From the NCBI RefSeq assembly GCF_004799285.1, contig NZ_SSND01000003.1:124001-188000 (forward strand): a stretch of 64,000 nt of DNA, given 5' to 3'. The position numbers and the translations under genes were made by a program. The notes below the pieces were generated by a model that saw nothing but the letters and a program-made list of their open reading frames with translations, ran no database searches and was not told the origin of the DNA. Each line of letters starts with the position of its first letter. Positions within the stretch are counted from its first letter, which is position 1. The stretch comes from Aliigemmobacter aestuarii (lineage in GTDB: Bacteria; Pseudomonadota; Alphaproteobacteria; Rhodobacterales; Rhodobacteraceae). This document shows, in pieces, positions 46,461 through 53,462 of the stretch.

Positions 46461-46480
46461 GCGGGCAAGTAAGCCCGCTT
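46461..46480. terminator. Hairpin between convergent genes
   Basis: GCGGGC (46461-46466), AAGTAA, GCCCGC (46473-46478) and then TT lie between the FliM/N-like gene and the convergent DUF442 gene. Larger GGCAGGC/GCCTGCC repeats precede it (46404-46445). Confidence 0.5.
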
Positions 46481-46501
46481 GGATCCCGCGCCGATGCGCT
46501 G

Positions 46502-46930
46502 TCAGCCCTGCTGCGCCAGGGTCGTCAGCTGGCCCCGGAAGGGTTCGAGGTTATAGCCATAGCGCGCCGGAATCCCGATCAGGTCATCGACCGGCATCCG
46601 TCCGGCATGGGCGTGGGCCCAGACCACGGACGATCGGTTGCCGCTGGCACAATAGGCCAGGATCGGGCCGCGGGCGGCCTCGATCGCGGCCTTCTGGGCG
46701 CGGACGTTCTCCATCGTCATCGCCCCGCCGATCACCGGATTGGTCACGAAGTCAAGCCCCAGCTCCGCAGCCTTCGCCCGCATCACCGCGTCATGCAGGT
46801 CGCCCGGAATTTCGCCATCGGGGCGGTTGTTGATGATCGTGGTAAAGCCCTCGGCCCTGAGCGTGGCCAGGTCTTCGGGCGAAATCTGGGGCGAGACGGC
46901 GTAATCGGGCGTCAGGCGGCGGATGTCCAT
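46502..46930 (-). CDS. DUF442/TIGR01244-family phosphatase-like protein
   Basis: This 142-aa protein has the cysteine-phosphatase P-loop CASGNRS (about 109-115) and the family segment FTTIINNRPDGEIPGD. This domain is also found fused to the beta-lactamase-like protein Blh in BigR-regulated sulfide-detoxification operons. Here it is a separate last gene of such an operon. Whether it acts as phosphatase or in sulfur transfer is not known. Confidence 0.82.
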   Translation of the reverse strand: MDIRRLTPDYAVSPQISPEDLATLRAEGFTTIINNRPDGEIPGDLHDAVMRAKAAELGLDFVTNPVIGGAMTMENVRAQKAAIEAARGPILAYCASGNRSSVVWAHAHAGRMPVDDLIGIPARYGYNLEPFRGQLTTLAQQG

Positions 46931-46973
46931 CGGGTTTCCTTCGCGCGTGGATCGGATCGGTTCAGGTGTCGTT

Positions 46974-47435
46974 TCACGCGGGGCGCCGGGTCAGAAGACG
47001 GTCGCGCACCGCAGGCGCCGCCACCATACCCGAGACCATCGCCAGGAAGAAGAGGGCACCGCCCCATCCCCCCAGTGCGAAGGAGGCCAGCGCCGGGCCG
47101 GGGCAAAGCCCCGCCAACCCCCAGCCCGCGCCGAACATCAGCGAGCCGACCACAAGGTTGCGGTCAAGCTTCGGCGGCGTCCGGTCGGGGATCGGTGCGC
47201 CCAGAAAGGCCTTGCCGCGCCGTTCGGCGAACCGCCAGACGAAGAACATCGGCAGCACCGCCCCCCCCAGCACGAAGGCCAGTGTCGGGTCCCAGTCGCC
47301 GAAGAAATCCAGCCAGCCCTGTACCTTTTTCGTATCGATCATCCCCGACACCAGAAGGCCCGACCCGAAGATCGACCCGGCGACGAAGGCCACCACGTCG
47401 CGGGCATCCGCGACCCCCATGAAGCGCTGCGCCAT
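46974..47435 (-). CDS. YeeE/YedE-family (DUF6691) membrane protein
   Basis: This 153-aa protein has four hydrophobic segments and conserved blocks FGSGLLVSGMIDTKKVQGWLD and GAGWGLAGLCPGPAL, the second half-module of the YeeE/YedE (thiosulfate/sulfur uptake) family. It starts one base after the stop of the other half-module, so the two are co-translated and probably form one transporter. Confidence 0.87.
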   Translation of the reverse strand: MAQRFMGVADARDVVAFVAGSIFGSGLLVSGMIDTKKVQGWLDFFGDWDPTLAFVLGGAVLPMFFVWRFAERRGKAFLGAPIPDRTPPKLDRNLVVGSLMFGAGWGLAGLCPGPALASFALGGWGGALFFLAMVSGMVAAPAVRDRLLTRRPA

Positions 47436-47436
47436 C

Positions 47437-47865
47437 TCAGATCACCCCCAGCATGTGACGGAAGACCAGAACCGCCACCGCGCCGCCCAGAAGGTAAAGC
47501 GCGGTCGAGGCCAGCCCGCGCGGGGCAAGCCGCGAGATGCCGCAGACGCCATGGCCCGAGGTGCAGCCGTTGGCCAGACGTGTGCCGACGCCCACAAGAA
47601 GCCCGGCAGCGATGATGACGACCGCGTTCGAGGTGATCTGCGTATCAACCCGGTCGTAAAGTGGCACCAGAAGCGGCGGGACGGCCATCGCGCCGAACAG
47701 GAAGGCCAAGCGTTCGACCATCGCGTCGCGCCCCGTGCCGTCGACAAGGCCGCCCAGGATGCCCGAGGCCCCCATGATGCGGCCGTTCATGAGAAGGTAG
47801 AGGGCGGCGGCACCGCCGATCATGAGGCCTCCGACAAAGCCCCAGATCCAGTCTGTCGGTATCAT
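47437..47865 (-). CDS. YeeE/YedE-family sulfur transport membrane protein
   Basis: This 142-aa membrane protein has four helices and the family signature [21 protein letters not shown], with the conserved cysteines thought to handle thiosulfate or sulfane sulfur. ATG at 47865 (MIPTDWIWG) is the natural start; a frame to 47913 adds 16 residues over a hairpin. It follows the MBL-fold gene and precedes its partner module. Confidence 0.87.
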   Translation of the reverse strand: MIPTDWIWGFVGGLMIGGAAALYLLMNGRIMGASGILGGLVDGTGRDAMVERLAFLFGAMAVPPLLVPLYDRVDTQITSNAVVIIAAGLLVGVGTRLANGCTSGHGVCGISRLAPRGLASTALYLLGGAVAVLVFRHMLGVI

Positions 47866-47895
47866 TTGTGATTTTCCCTGTTGTGTTCTGACCGA

Positions 47896-47922
47896 CCCGC
47901 CCCCTTCTCCCAAGGGGGCGGG
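47896..47922 (-). terminator. Intra-operon hairpin between the MBL-fold gene and yeeE
   Basis: CCCGCCCCCTT (47896-47906), loop CTCCC, AAGGGGGCGGG (47912-47922) is a perfect 11-bp stem. Without a T-run it may attenuate transcription so that the first gene is expressed more than the membrane genes. Confidence 0.6.
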
Positions 47923-47980
47923 CCGGGTGATGTCAGTCTGTGGTCACGTCACATCCGGTTCACCCCGCGCCCGGCGCGCG

Positions 47981-48844
47981 TCACAGTCCGTTGACGGGCA
48001 CCTTGAGATAGCTCACGCCATTGTCTTCGGGTTCCGGCATCTGGCCCGCCCGCATGTTGACCTGAAGCGAAGGAACGATCAGCCGCGGCATGGCAAGCTG
48101 GGCATCGCGTTCGGTCCGCATGCGGATGAAATCCTCTTTCGACTTGCCTTCGCCCACATGCTTGTTCAGCCGTTTCTGCGCCCCCACCGTCGTTTCCCAG
48201 GCATACTGGTCGCGGCCCTCGGCCTTGTAGTCATGGCCGACGAAGATGCGGGTCTGTTCGGGCAGCGACAGGATCTTCTGGATCGAGTCCCACATGGTTT
48301 CCGCCGACCCGCCGGGGAAGTCGCAGCGCGCGGTGCCGAAATCGGGCATGAACAACGTATCGCCCACAAAGGCCGCGTCGCCGATCACATAGGTCAGGCA
48401 GGCGGGCGTGTGGCCCGGCGTATGCAGCACATCGGCGCGCATCTGGCCGATCATCAGGCTGTCACCCTCGCGGAACAGCTGGTCGAACTGCGACCCGTCC
48501 CGCTGGAAGCGGGTGCCTTCGTTGAAGATCTTGCCGAAAGTGTCCTGCACCACGGTGATCCGTTCGCCGATGCCGATCTTGCCGCCCAGGCGTTCCTGGA
48601 TGTAGGGCGCGGCCGACAGGTGATCTGCATGGACATGAGTTTCGAGGATCCATTGCAGATCCAGCCCCTCGGCCTTGATGAAGGCAATCACCGCATCGGC
48701 GGACCGCGTGTCGGTCCGGCCCGAGGCGTAATCGAAATCCAGGACGGAATCGATCACGGCGCAGGCGCGGCCTTCGGGTTCGCGCACGACATAGGTGATC
48801 GTGTTCGTGGCTTCGTCGAAGAAGGCGTGAACGGCGGGATGCAT
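47981..48844 (-). CDS. MBL-fold hydrolase, Blh/persulfide-dioxygenase-like
   Basis: This 287-aa metallo-beta-lactamase-fold protein of the ETHE1/Blh group has metal ligands in THVHADHLSA, HTPGHTPACL, VGDTLFMPDFGTARCDFPGG and VGHDYK. Such enzymes oxidise glutathione persulfide in sulfide detoxification. The start at 48844 has GGAGGAAAAG before it; a frame to 48904 crosses the putative operator. It is the first gene of the operon with YeeE, YeeE and DUF442. Confidence 0.88.
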   Translation of the reverse strand: MHPAVHAFFDEATNTITYVVREPEGRACAVIDSVLDFDYASGRTDTRSADAVIAFIKAEGLDLQWILETHVHADHLSAAPYIQERLGGKIGIGERITVVQDTFGKIFNEGTRFQRDGSQFDQLFREGDSLMIGQMRADVLHTPGHTPACLTYVIGDAAFVGDTLFMPDFGTARCDFPGGSAETMWDSIQKILSLPEQTRIFVGHDYKAEGRDQYAWETTVGAQKRLNKHVGEGKSKEDFIRMRTERDAQLAMPRLIVPSLQVNMRAGQMPEPEDNGVSYLKVPVNGL

Positions 48845-48891
48845 CTTTTCCTCCGCTGGATGCGAGTTTCGCAAAGGATATAGCCGTCCGG

Positions 48892-48921
48892 GAATGTATT
48901 TCAACTATTGAATATGTATTC
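48892..48921. promoter_or_regulatory. BigR/SqrR-like palindrome upstream of the sulfur operon
   Basis: TTCAA-CTA-TTGAA (48900-48912) is a perfect palindrome inside the A/T-rich stretch ATTTCAACTATTGAATATG, with outer GAAT (48892-48895) and ATTC (48918-48921). ArsR-type sulfide sensors BigR/SqrR bind ATTC/GAAT-type palindromes in front of blh operons. No bigR gene is in the window. Confidence 0.45.
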
Positions 48922-49021
48922 TCCCGGCGCGGGCGATCCGTTGCCGAAAGGGTTTGACATGGGTCAAGGAGCGGGCCGACCAAAAAGGGTTAGCTGAAAG
49001 CCGACAGGACAGGAGACGAAG

Positions 49022-49339
49022 ATGGTTGATGTCGCGAAACGCAAGGCGCAACTTGAGGCCCGGCTCGCCGATCTGAACGAACGGCTCGAACAGATCGAGG
49101 AAGAGCTCGATTCCCACGACTCGAAGGACTGGGAGGAACTGGCCACCGAACGCGAGGGTGACGAGGTTCTGGAATCGATGGGCGTTTCCGGCCAGCAAGA
49201 GATCCGCATGATCGAGGCCGCCCTGCACCGGATCGAGGAAGGAGACTACGGATTCTGCACGAAATGCGGTGCGGAGATTTCCGAGGAACGGCTGGATGTG
49301 CTGCCGTTCACCCCATTCTGCCGCAATTGCGCGGCCTGA
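49022..49339 (+). CDS. DksA/TraR-family C4 zinc-finger protein
   Basis: This 105-aa protein has an N-terminal coiled coil (about 6-70, rich in Glu/Leu) and a zinc finger with Cys79, Cys82, Cys100 and Cys103 (CTKC, CRNC). All four cysteines are present. It is a shorter DksA-like protein of the type common in Rhodobacteraceae, probably binding RNA polymerase through the secondary channel. AGGAGACGAAG precedes the ATG. Confidence 0.9.
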   Translation: MVDVAKRKAQLEARLADLNERLEQIEEELDSHDSKDWEELATEREGDEVLESMGVSGQQEIRMIEAALHRIEEGDYGFCTKCGAEISEERLDVLPFTPFCRNCAA

Positions 49340-49414
49340 TCGCGCAGCCTGCGGCGGTCCGCACCGCCGGAAGGGCAGGGCCCGCGTCGCGCAAGACACA
49401 TGAAGGAGGACCCG

Positions 49415-49645
49415 ATGGCACAAGACCGTTTGCGCCAGCCGATGGAAAAGCCCGAAGGGGCGGCCGATAGCACAGCCGAGACCTTTCCCGCGATGACGCG
49501 GCTTGATGGTCTGCTGGCCGAGATGGAGGCGTTGATGCGGGTGATGCCCGCCGCGCGCCCCGAAGATATCCGCCAGCGCGCCGATGTGGTGGCGCGCATG
49601 GAAGAGGACATGGTCGAATCCGGGTTCGACAACATGCCGGTCTGA
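49415..49645 (+). CDS. Small hypothetical protein
   Basis: This 76-aa acidic, helical protein (MAQDRLRQP; MTRLDGLLAEMEALMRVMP; EDIRQRADVVARMEEDMVESGFDNMPV) has no membrane segment. A perfect AAGGAGGACCCG precedes the ATG at 49415. It follows the DksA-like gene by 75 bases. The family is not known. The 251 bases after it hold a small CGCCGC-TTCG-GCGGCG hairpin (49698-49713) and no gene. Confidence 0.75.
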   Translation: MAQDRLRQPMEKPEGAADSTAETFPAMTRLDGLLAEMEALMRVMPAARPEDIRQRADVVARMEEDMVESGFDNMPV

Positions 49646-49896
49646 CCGGCGCCGGGGTTACTGTCGAGTCTTGCGCCGGATCTGTGGTCGGGTCTGTCGC
49701 CGCTTCGGCGGCGGCTGGAAACTGCACCCATACCCTTCGTGATCCCGTCGCAGGGGGCGATTCCGCGCCCTTCCCATGTGTTCCGCCGCTGCGAGGCCTT
49801 CATCGGGATTGCCAAGGCCCCCCGGCCCCCTGTTAACTTGACGCCATAGGAATTGGGGCAAGAGGCCGGCGGATCACCTGTCCGGAAGGGGGGAAG

Positions 49897-51744
49897 ATGT
49901 CTGTGACCGAACGTCAGGCGGTGCGGCTGGACCGGACGGAAACGGGCGTTCTGCATGTCGTCATCGACAACCCTCCGGTCAATGCGCTGTCGCATCGCGT
50001 GCGCGCCGGGATCGGCCACGCGCTTGACGTGGCCCATGCCGATCACCTGGTCAGGGCGATCGTCCTGCGGGCCGAAGGGCGCAGCTTTCCCGCCGGGGCG
50101 GATATCGCCGAATTCGGCCTGCCGCCGCAGCCGCCGCTGTTGCCCGACCTCTGCGCCCGGATCGAATCCTGCCCGAAGCCCGTCGTCGCGGCCATTCACG
50201 GCAGCGCGCTTGGCGGCGGGCTGGAACTGGCGCTGGCCGCGCACCGCCGCATCGCCGATGCCCAGTCCCGGTTGGGGCTGCCCGAGGTCAGCCTGGGGCT
50301 TCTGCCCGGCGCGGGGGGCACGCAACGGACGCCGCGCCTGATCGGGGCGGAACAGGCGCTGCGGCTGATGCTGTCGGGCCGTCCGGTGGGCGCCGCCGAG
50401 GCGCTGGCGATGGGGCTGGTCGACCGGGTGGTCGAGGACGGCCTTGCCGCTGCCGCCGAGGCCGAGGCGCTGGCCCTGGCCGAGGCAGGCACGCCGATTC
50501 CGACGCGCGACCGGCGCGAAGGGATGCGCGACGCGACGGCCTATCAGCGTGCCGTGGCCGCGGCCCGCGCGGCACTGCCGAAGGAGGGGCGCCTTCAGGC
50601 CCCGGCACGGATCATCGACTGTGTCGAGGCAGCCCTTCTTCTGCCGTTCGGGCAGGGGCTGGCCTTCGAGCGGGCCGCCTTCGAGGATCTGCTTGCCACG
50701 TCCGAGGCCGCGGCGCTTCGCCATGTCTTTTTCGCCGAACGCGCGCTGTCGCGTTTTCCCGAATCCGGCGCCACGCCGCGCCCCTTGCGCACCATCGCCG
50801 TGGCCGGGGCGGCGGGGGTCGAACAGGTTCTGCCGCTGTTGCAGGCCGGCTATTCGGTGATCCTGATTGAGCCGGCGAAATCCCAGCTTGTCGCGGCGCT
50901 TGAACTGGTCGCTGCGCGTCAGCAGGAACTGGTGACGGCCGACAAGCTGACCGAGGCGCAGCGCGACGCCGACTGGGTCCGGCTGAAGCCCGCGATGGAA
51001 TTCGGTGTGGCCGCGCGGGTCGAGATGGTGCTTCTGGCCGCGCCCGAACACCTGGAAAAAGCGGCAGAAGCCACCGCGCCCGGCACCGTTCTGGCGCATC
51101 TTGGCAAGGGGGGCGGATTGGACGGGCCGCGGGGGGCGGATGTTCTGGGCCTGACGCTTGGCACGCTTGGCCCGAGGCTGGCCGAGGTTATCGTGGCCCC
51201 AGGTTGCGCGCCCGAAACCGTTGCCACCGCCGTTGCGTTGGTCCGGCATCTGGGGCGCAGCGCGCTGCGCGTGGCCGCACCCGGCGGTGTCGTGCCGCGG
51301 GTTCTGGCGGCGGGGCGTGGCGCGGCGGCCTGGCTGGTGGAACGGGGCATGGACGCGGGCGAACTTTCCGCAGCGCTTCAGGCCGAGGGCCTGCCGGGGC
51401 TTGTCAGGGCCGCGCCCGGCCGGATGCCACGGCGCCCCCAGGCCGAAGAGGCGCTGGCGCGGTGCCTTTCGGCGATGGCCGCCGAAGGGCTTAGGCTGAT
51501 CGCGCGCGGCGTGGTGGCGCGGCCTTCCGACATCGACCTTGCGATGATCCTTGGCGCGGGCTTCGCGCGCTGGCAGGGCGGGCCGATGCACTGGGCCGAA
51601 CGGCGCGGGCTTCTGATCCTGCGCCGCGACCTGCGCGCCTGGTCGGCCGATTCCGCCGATCTGTGGCAGCCACCGCCGCTGCTGGATGATCTGGTGTCCG
51701 CCGGAAACGGGTTTCAGACCTTCGCGCGGCCCTCCGCCGCCTGA
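49897..51744 (+). CDS. Enoyl-CoA hydratase fused to a degenerate 3-hydroxyacyl-CoA dehydrogenase domain
   Basis: This 615-aa FadB/FadJ-like protein is shorter than usual (~700 aa). The N-terminal crotonase domain keeps both catalytic glutamates, Glu110 (GGGLELAL) and Glu130 (LGLPEVSLGLLPGAGG). The central NAD-binding part reads IAVAGAAGVEQVLPLLQAG, with no GxGxxG pattern, and the catalytic HFFNP motif of the dehydrogenase is missing (LGLTLGTLGPRLAEVIV in its place). It may therefore hydrate enoyl-CoA but not oxidise the product. The C-terminal helical domain is preserved. Confidence 0.85.
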   Translation: MSVTERQAVRLDRTETGVLHVVIDNPPVNALSHRVRAGIGHALDVAHADHLVRAIVLRAEGRSFPAGADIAEFGLPPQPPLLPDLCARIESCPKPVVAAIHGSALGGGLELALAAHRRIADAQSRLGLPEVSLGLLPGAGGTQRTPRLIGAEQALRLMLSGRPVGAAEALAMGLVDRVVEDGLAAAAEAEALALAEAGTPIPTRDRREGMRDATAYQRAVAAARAALPKEGRLQAPARIIDCVEAALLLPFGQGLAFERAAFEDLLATSEAAALRHVFFAERALSRFPESGATPRPLRTIAVAGAAGVEQVLPLLQAGYSVILIEPAKSQLVAALELVAARQQELVTADKLTEAQRDADWVRLKPAMEFGVAARVEMVLLAAPEHLEKAAEATAPGTVLAHLGKGGGLDGPRGADVLGLTLGTLGPRLAEVIVAPGCAPETVATAVALVRHLGRSALRVAAPGGVVPRVLAAGRGAAAWLVERGMDAGELSAALQAEGLPGLVRAAPGRMPRRPQAEEALARCLSAMAAEGLRLIARGVVARPSDIDLAMILGAGFARWQGGPMHWAERRGLLILRRDLRAWSADSADLWQPPPLLDDLVSAGNGFQTFARPSAA

Positions 51745-51760
51745 ACGGCGGCGCTGCCGG

Positions 51761-51976
51761 TCACGACAGCATGATCCCGGCCACCACCATCATCAGCCCA
51801 AGCGCCGAGACGCCAAGCGCGGCCATGTTCATCACCACGACGCGTTGCAGCGCGGCGCGCATCGCTGCATCGTCAAGCCCGGCGTGGCGGGCCTTCAGCG
51901 CCTGAAGGATGCACCAGACCAGCCCGCCGACGCCGGCAAGCGCGATGACCGCGCCAAGGATGACCAATATCTGCAC
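51761..51976 (-). CDS. Small two-helix membrane protein
   Basis: This 71-aa protein has helices at about 2-24 (ILVILGAVIALAGVGGLVWCI) and 48-69 (VVMNMAALGVSALGLMMVVAG), and a short cytosolic stretch between them (KARHAGLDDAAMRAALQ). GTG at 51976 with AAGGGGG 7 nt upstream is the likely start. A longer frame to 52258 crosses the 19-bp duplication and looks non-coding. Function unknown. Confidence 0.72.
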   Translation of the reverse strand: MQILVILGAVIALAGVGGLVWCILQALKARHAGLDDAAMRAALQRVVVMNMAALGVSALGLMMVVAGIMLS

Positions 51977-52074
51977 GGATGATCCCCCTTCGGCTGTCCT
52001 GCCCGTCCCGCCTAGCCGACCGGGCGGCCCTGTGCAAGGCCGCTGGCCGCGGATGCCGCCGCGCGATGCGGGGC

Positions 52075-52112
52075 CATCTTGCGTGCGCGGGCCCATCTTG
52101 CGTGCGCGGGCC
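52075..52112. repeat. Perfect 19-bp tandem duplication
   Basis: CATCTTGCGTGCGCGGGCC occurs at 52075-52093 and again at 52094-52112 without a single change. It lies in the 174-base gap between the small membrane protein and gapR, 38 bases upstream of the gapR ATG. Confidence 0.95.
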
Positions 52113-52150
52113 AGTGCCGCTAGGCAGGCGGGGCGAGAAGGAGCCAACCG

Positions 52151-52405
52151 ATGAGCGACCCGATGGATACCTACAACGTCACCGCCGACGAGCTGCGCCA
52201 GTTCATCGAGCGCTACGAACAGCTGGAAGCCGAAAAGCGCGATGTCACCGAACAGCAAAAGGAACTCATGGCCGAGGCCAAGGGGCGCGGCTATGACACC
52301 AAGGTGATGCGCAAGGTCATCGCCCTGCGCAAGCGCAAGCCCGACGAGATCGCCGAAGAGGAAGCCGTCCTGGAGATGTACAAGCAGGCGCTTGGCATGT
52401 CCTGA
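52151..52405 (+). CDS. gapR: GapR-family nucleoid-associated protein (DUF2312)
   Basis: This 84-aa protein shows the DUF2312 pattern: NVTADELRQFIERYEQLEAEK (coiled-coil helix), RDVTEQQKELMAEAKGRGYD and MRKVIALRKRKPDE. In Caulobacter GapR clamps overtwisted DNA ahead of replication forks and RNA polymerase and assists topoisomerases. The highly basic stretch RKRKPDE is kept. GGCGAGAAGGAG precedes the ATG. Confidence 0.93.
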   Translation: MSDPMDTYNVTADELRQFIERYEQLEAEKRDVTEQQKELMAEAKGRGYDTKVMRKVIALRKRKPDEIAEEEAVLEMYKQALGMS

Positions 52406-52412
52406 CAGGATC

Positions 52413-52448
52413 GCGGGGCACGGGGGCTGCGGTTGCCCCTGGCCCCGC
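52413..52448. terminator. Hairpin between gapR and the convergent gene
   Basis: GCGGGGC (52413-52419) pairs with GCCCCGC (52442-52448), and an inner GGGGC/GCCCC stem adds to it. It has no T-run. It lies between two convergent genes. Confidence 0.5.
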
Positions 52449-52483
52449 GTCGATCCATGCCAATCCTTGTCGGTCCGCGCCGC

Positions 52484-53356
52484 TCAGGGCTGCAATAGCC
52501 GCACGCCCGGCAAATGCGCGATCCGCGCCACGTCCTGTTCGTACTGGACCGTCAGCGCCTCGACCAGGTCTTCGGTCCAGCCGGGAAGGTCTACCTCCAT
52601 CGTTAGTTCCTCGGGCCGGGCGAACTTGTCGAGGAAGGCCGAGGCGACGCGCCGCCACTGCGCCTCGGAGCGGGGCGGGTGGGTCGCGAGGTAGCCGTTC
52701 ATCCGGTCCATCCCGTCTTCGGTCATCAGCGTCCTGAGAAGCGCGTCCTGCCCGTCCAGCGGAATGTCATGCGGAATGTCGGCCACCGTGCGCAGCACCT
52801 CGGGCCACAGAAGCGGCGTGTCCTCGTCGCACCAGACGGTGACGGGCACGCCGGGATTATGGGCGCGCAGGTCGCGGATCAGCGTCGACCAGAACAGATC
52901 CTGCGGGTGAACCCCGCCCATGAATTCGTCATAGCTTTTGCCGCGCTGCTTCTTCAGCAGTTCGGGCAGGAAGGTCGCGGGGCTGCGGATCGCCAGGAAG
53001 AATTCCGCCTCGAGATCGGGAAAGATCTGCGCGATCGCGTGCATCCGCTGGCCGCCGTTGGGGTAAAGGCCGCCCTGCAGCGCCCAAAGGGGAAAGGCCA
53101 GGAAACTGTCCCACGAAAGGACAACCCGTTCGACCTCGCGGTCGTCAAGGATCTGGTCGAGGACAAGCGCCTGCGTCTCGGGTGTGGCGGTGCGGCCCTT
53201 CAGCGAAATCGCCGTGTCGCGGATCAATGTGCGATAGCGCGCAGGCGGCGGGACGGCGACGCCCTCGCGCTGCAGAAGATCGCGGTTCTGGGCCAGACTG
53301 GTAATCAGGCGGTCATTGTCGGTGCAATGGACCCCAAGGTGATAGGCAATGCGCAT
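52484..53356 (-). CDS. Sulfotransferase-like protein of unknown specificity
   Basis: This 290-aa protein starts MRIAYHLGVHCTDNDRLITS, a layout like the 5'-PSB region (LHLGVHKTGTT) of PAPS-type sulfotransferases, but with CTDND in place of KTGTT. Further segments are ILDDREVERVVLSWDSFL, FFLAIRSPATFLPELLKKQRG and VTVWCDEDTPLLWPEVL. The altered first loop makes true PAPS binding doubtful. No signal peptide. It is divergent from the iron-type permease. Confidence 0.55.
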   Translation of the reverse strand: MRIAYHLGVHCTDNDRLITSLAQNRDLLQREGVAVPPPARYRTLIRDTAISLKGRTATPETQALVLDQILDDREVERVVLSWDSFLAFPLWALQGGLYPNGGQRMHAIAQIFPDLEAEFFLAIRSPATFLPELLKKQRGKSYDEFMGGVHPQDLFWSTLIRDLRAHNPGVPVTVWCDEDTPLLWPEVLRTVADIPHDIPLDGQDALLRTLMTEDGMDRMNGYLATHPPRSEAQWRRVASAFLDKFARPEELTMEVDLPGWTEDLVEALTVQYEQDVARIAHLPGVRLLQP

Positions 53357-53420
53357 GGGCCGTGTCGCTTCTTCTGGCTCTCGGGCTGCTCGGTTCGTTC
53401 TTCGCGGCGACTATAGGGGC

Positions 53421-53438
53421 TTTGTCTCGACAGACAAA
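53421..53438. promoter_or_regulatory. Perfect inverted repeat upstream of the iron-type permease
   Basis: TTTGTCT-CGAC-AGACAAA (53421-53438) is an 18-bp palindrome 25 bases before the permease ATG, in the divergent gap. It does not match the iron-rhodo box (TGA-N9-TCA). It may be an operator for either gene. Confidence 0.5.
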
Positions 53439-53462
53439 CCGCTTTCCTGTAATCGACGGGTC

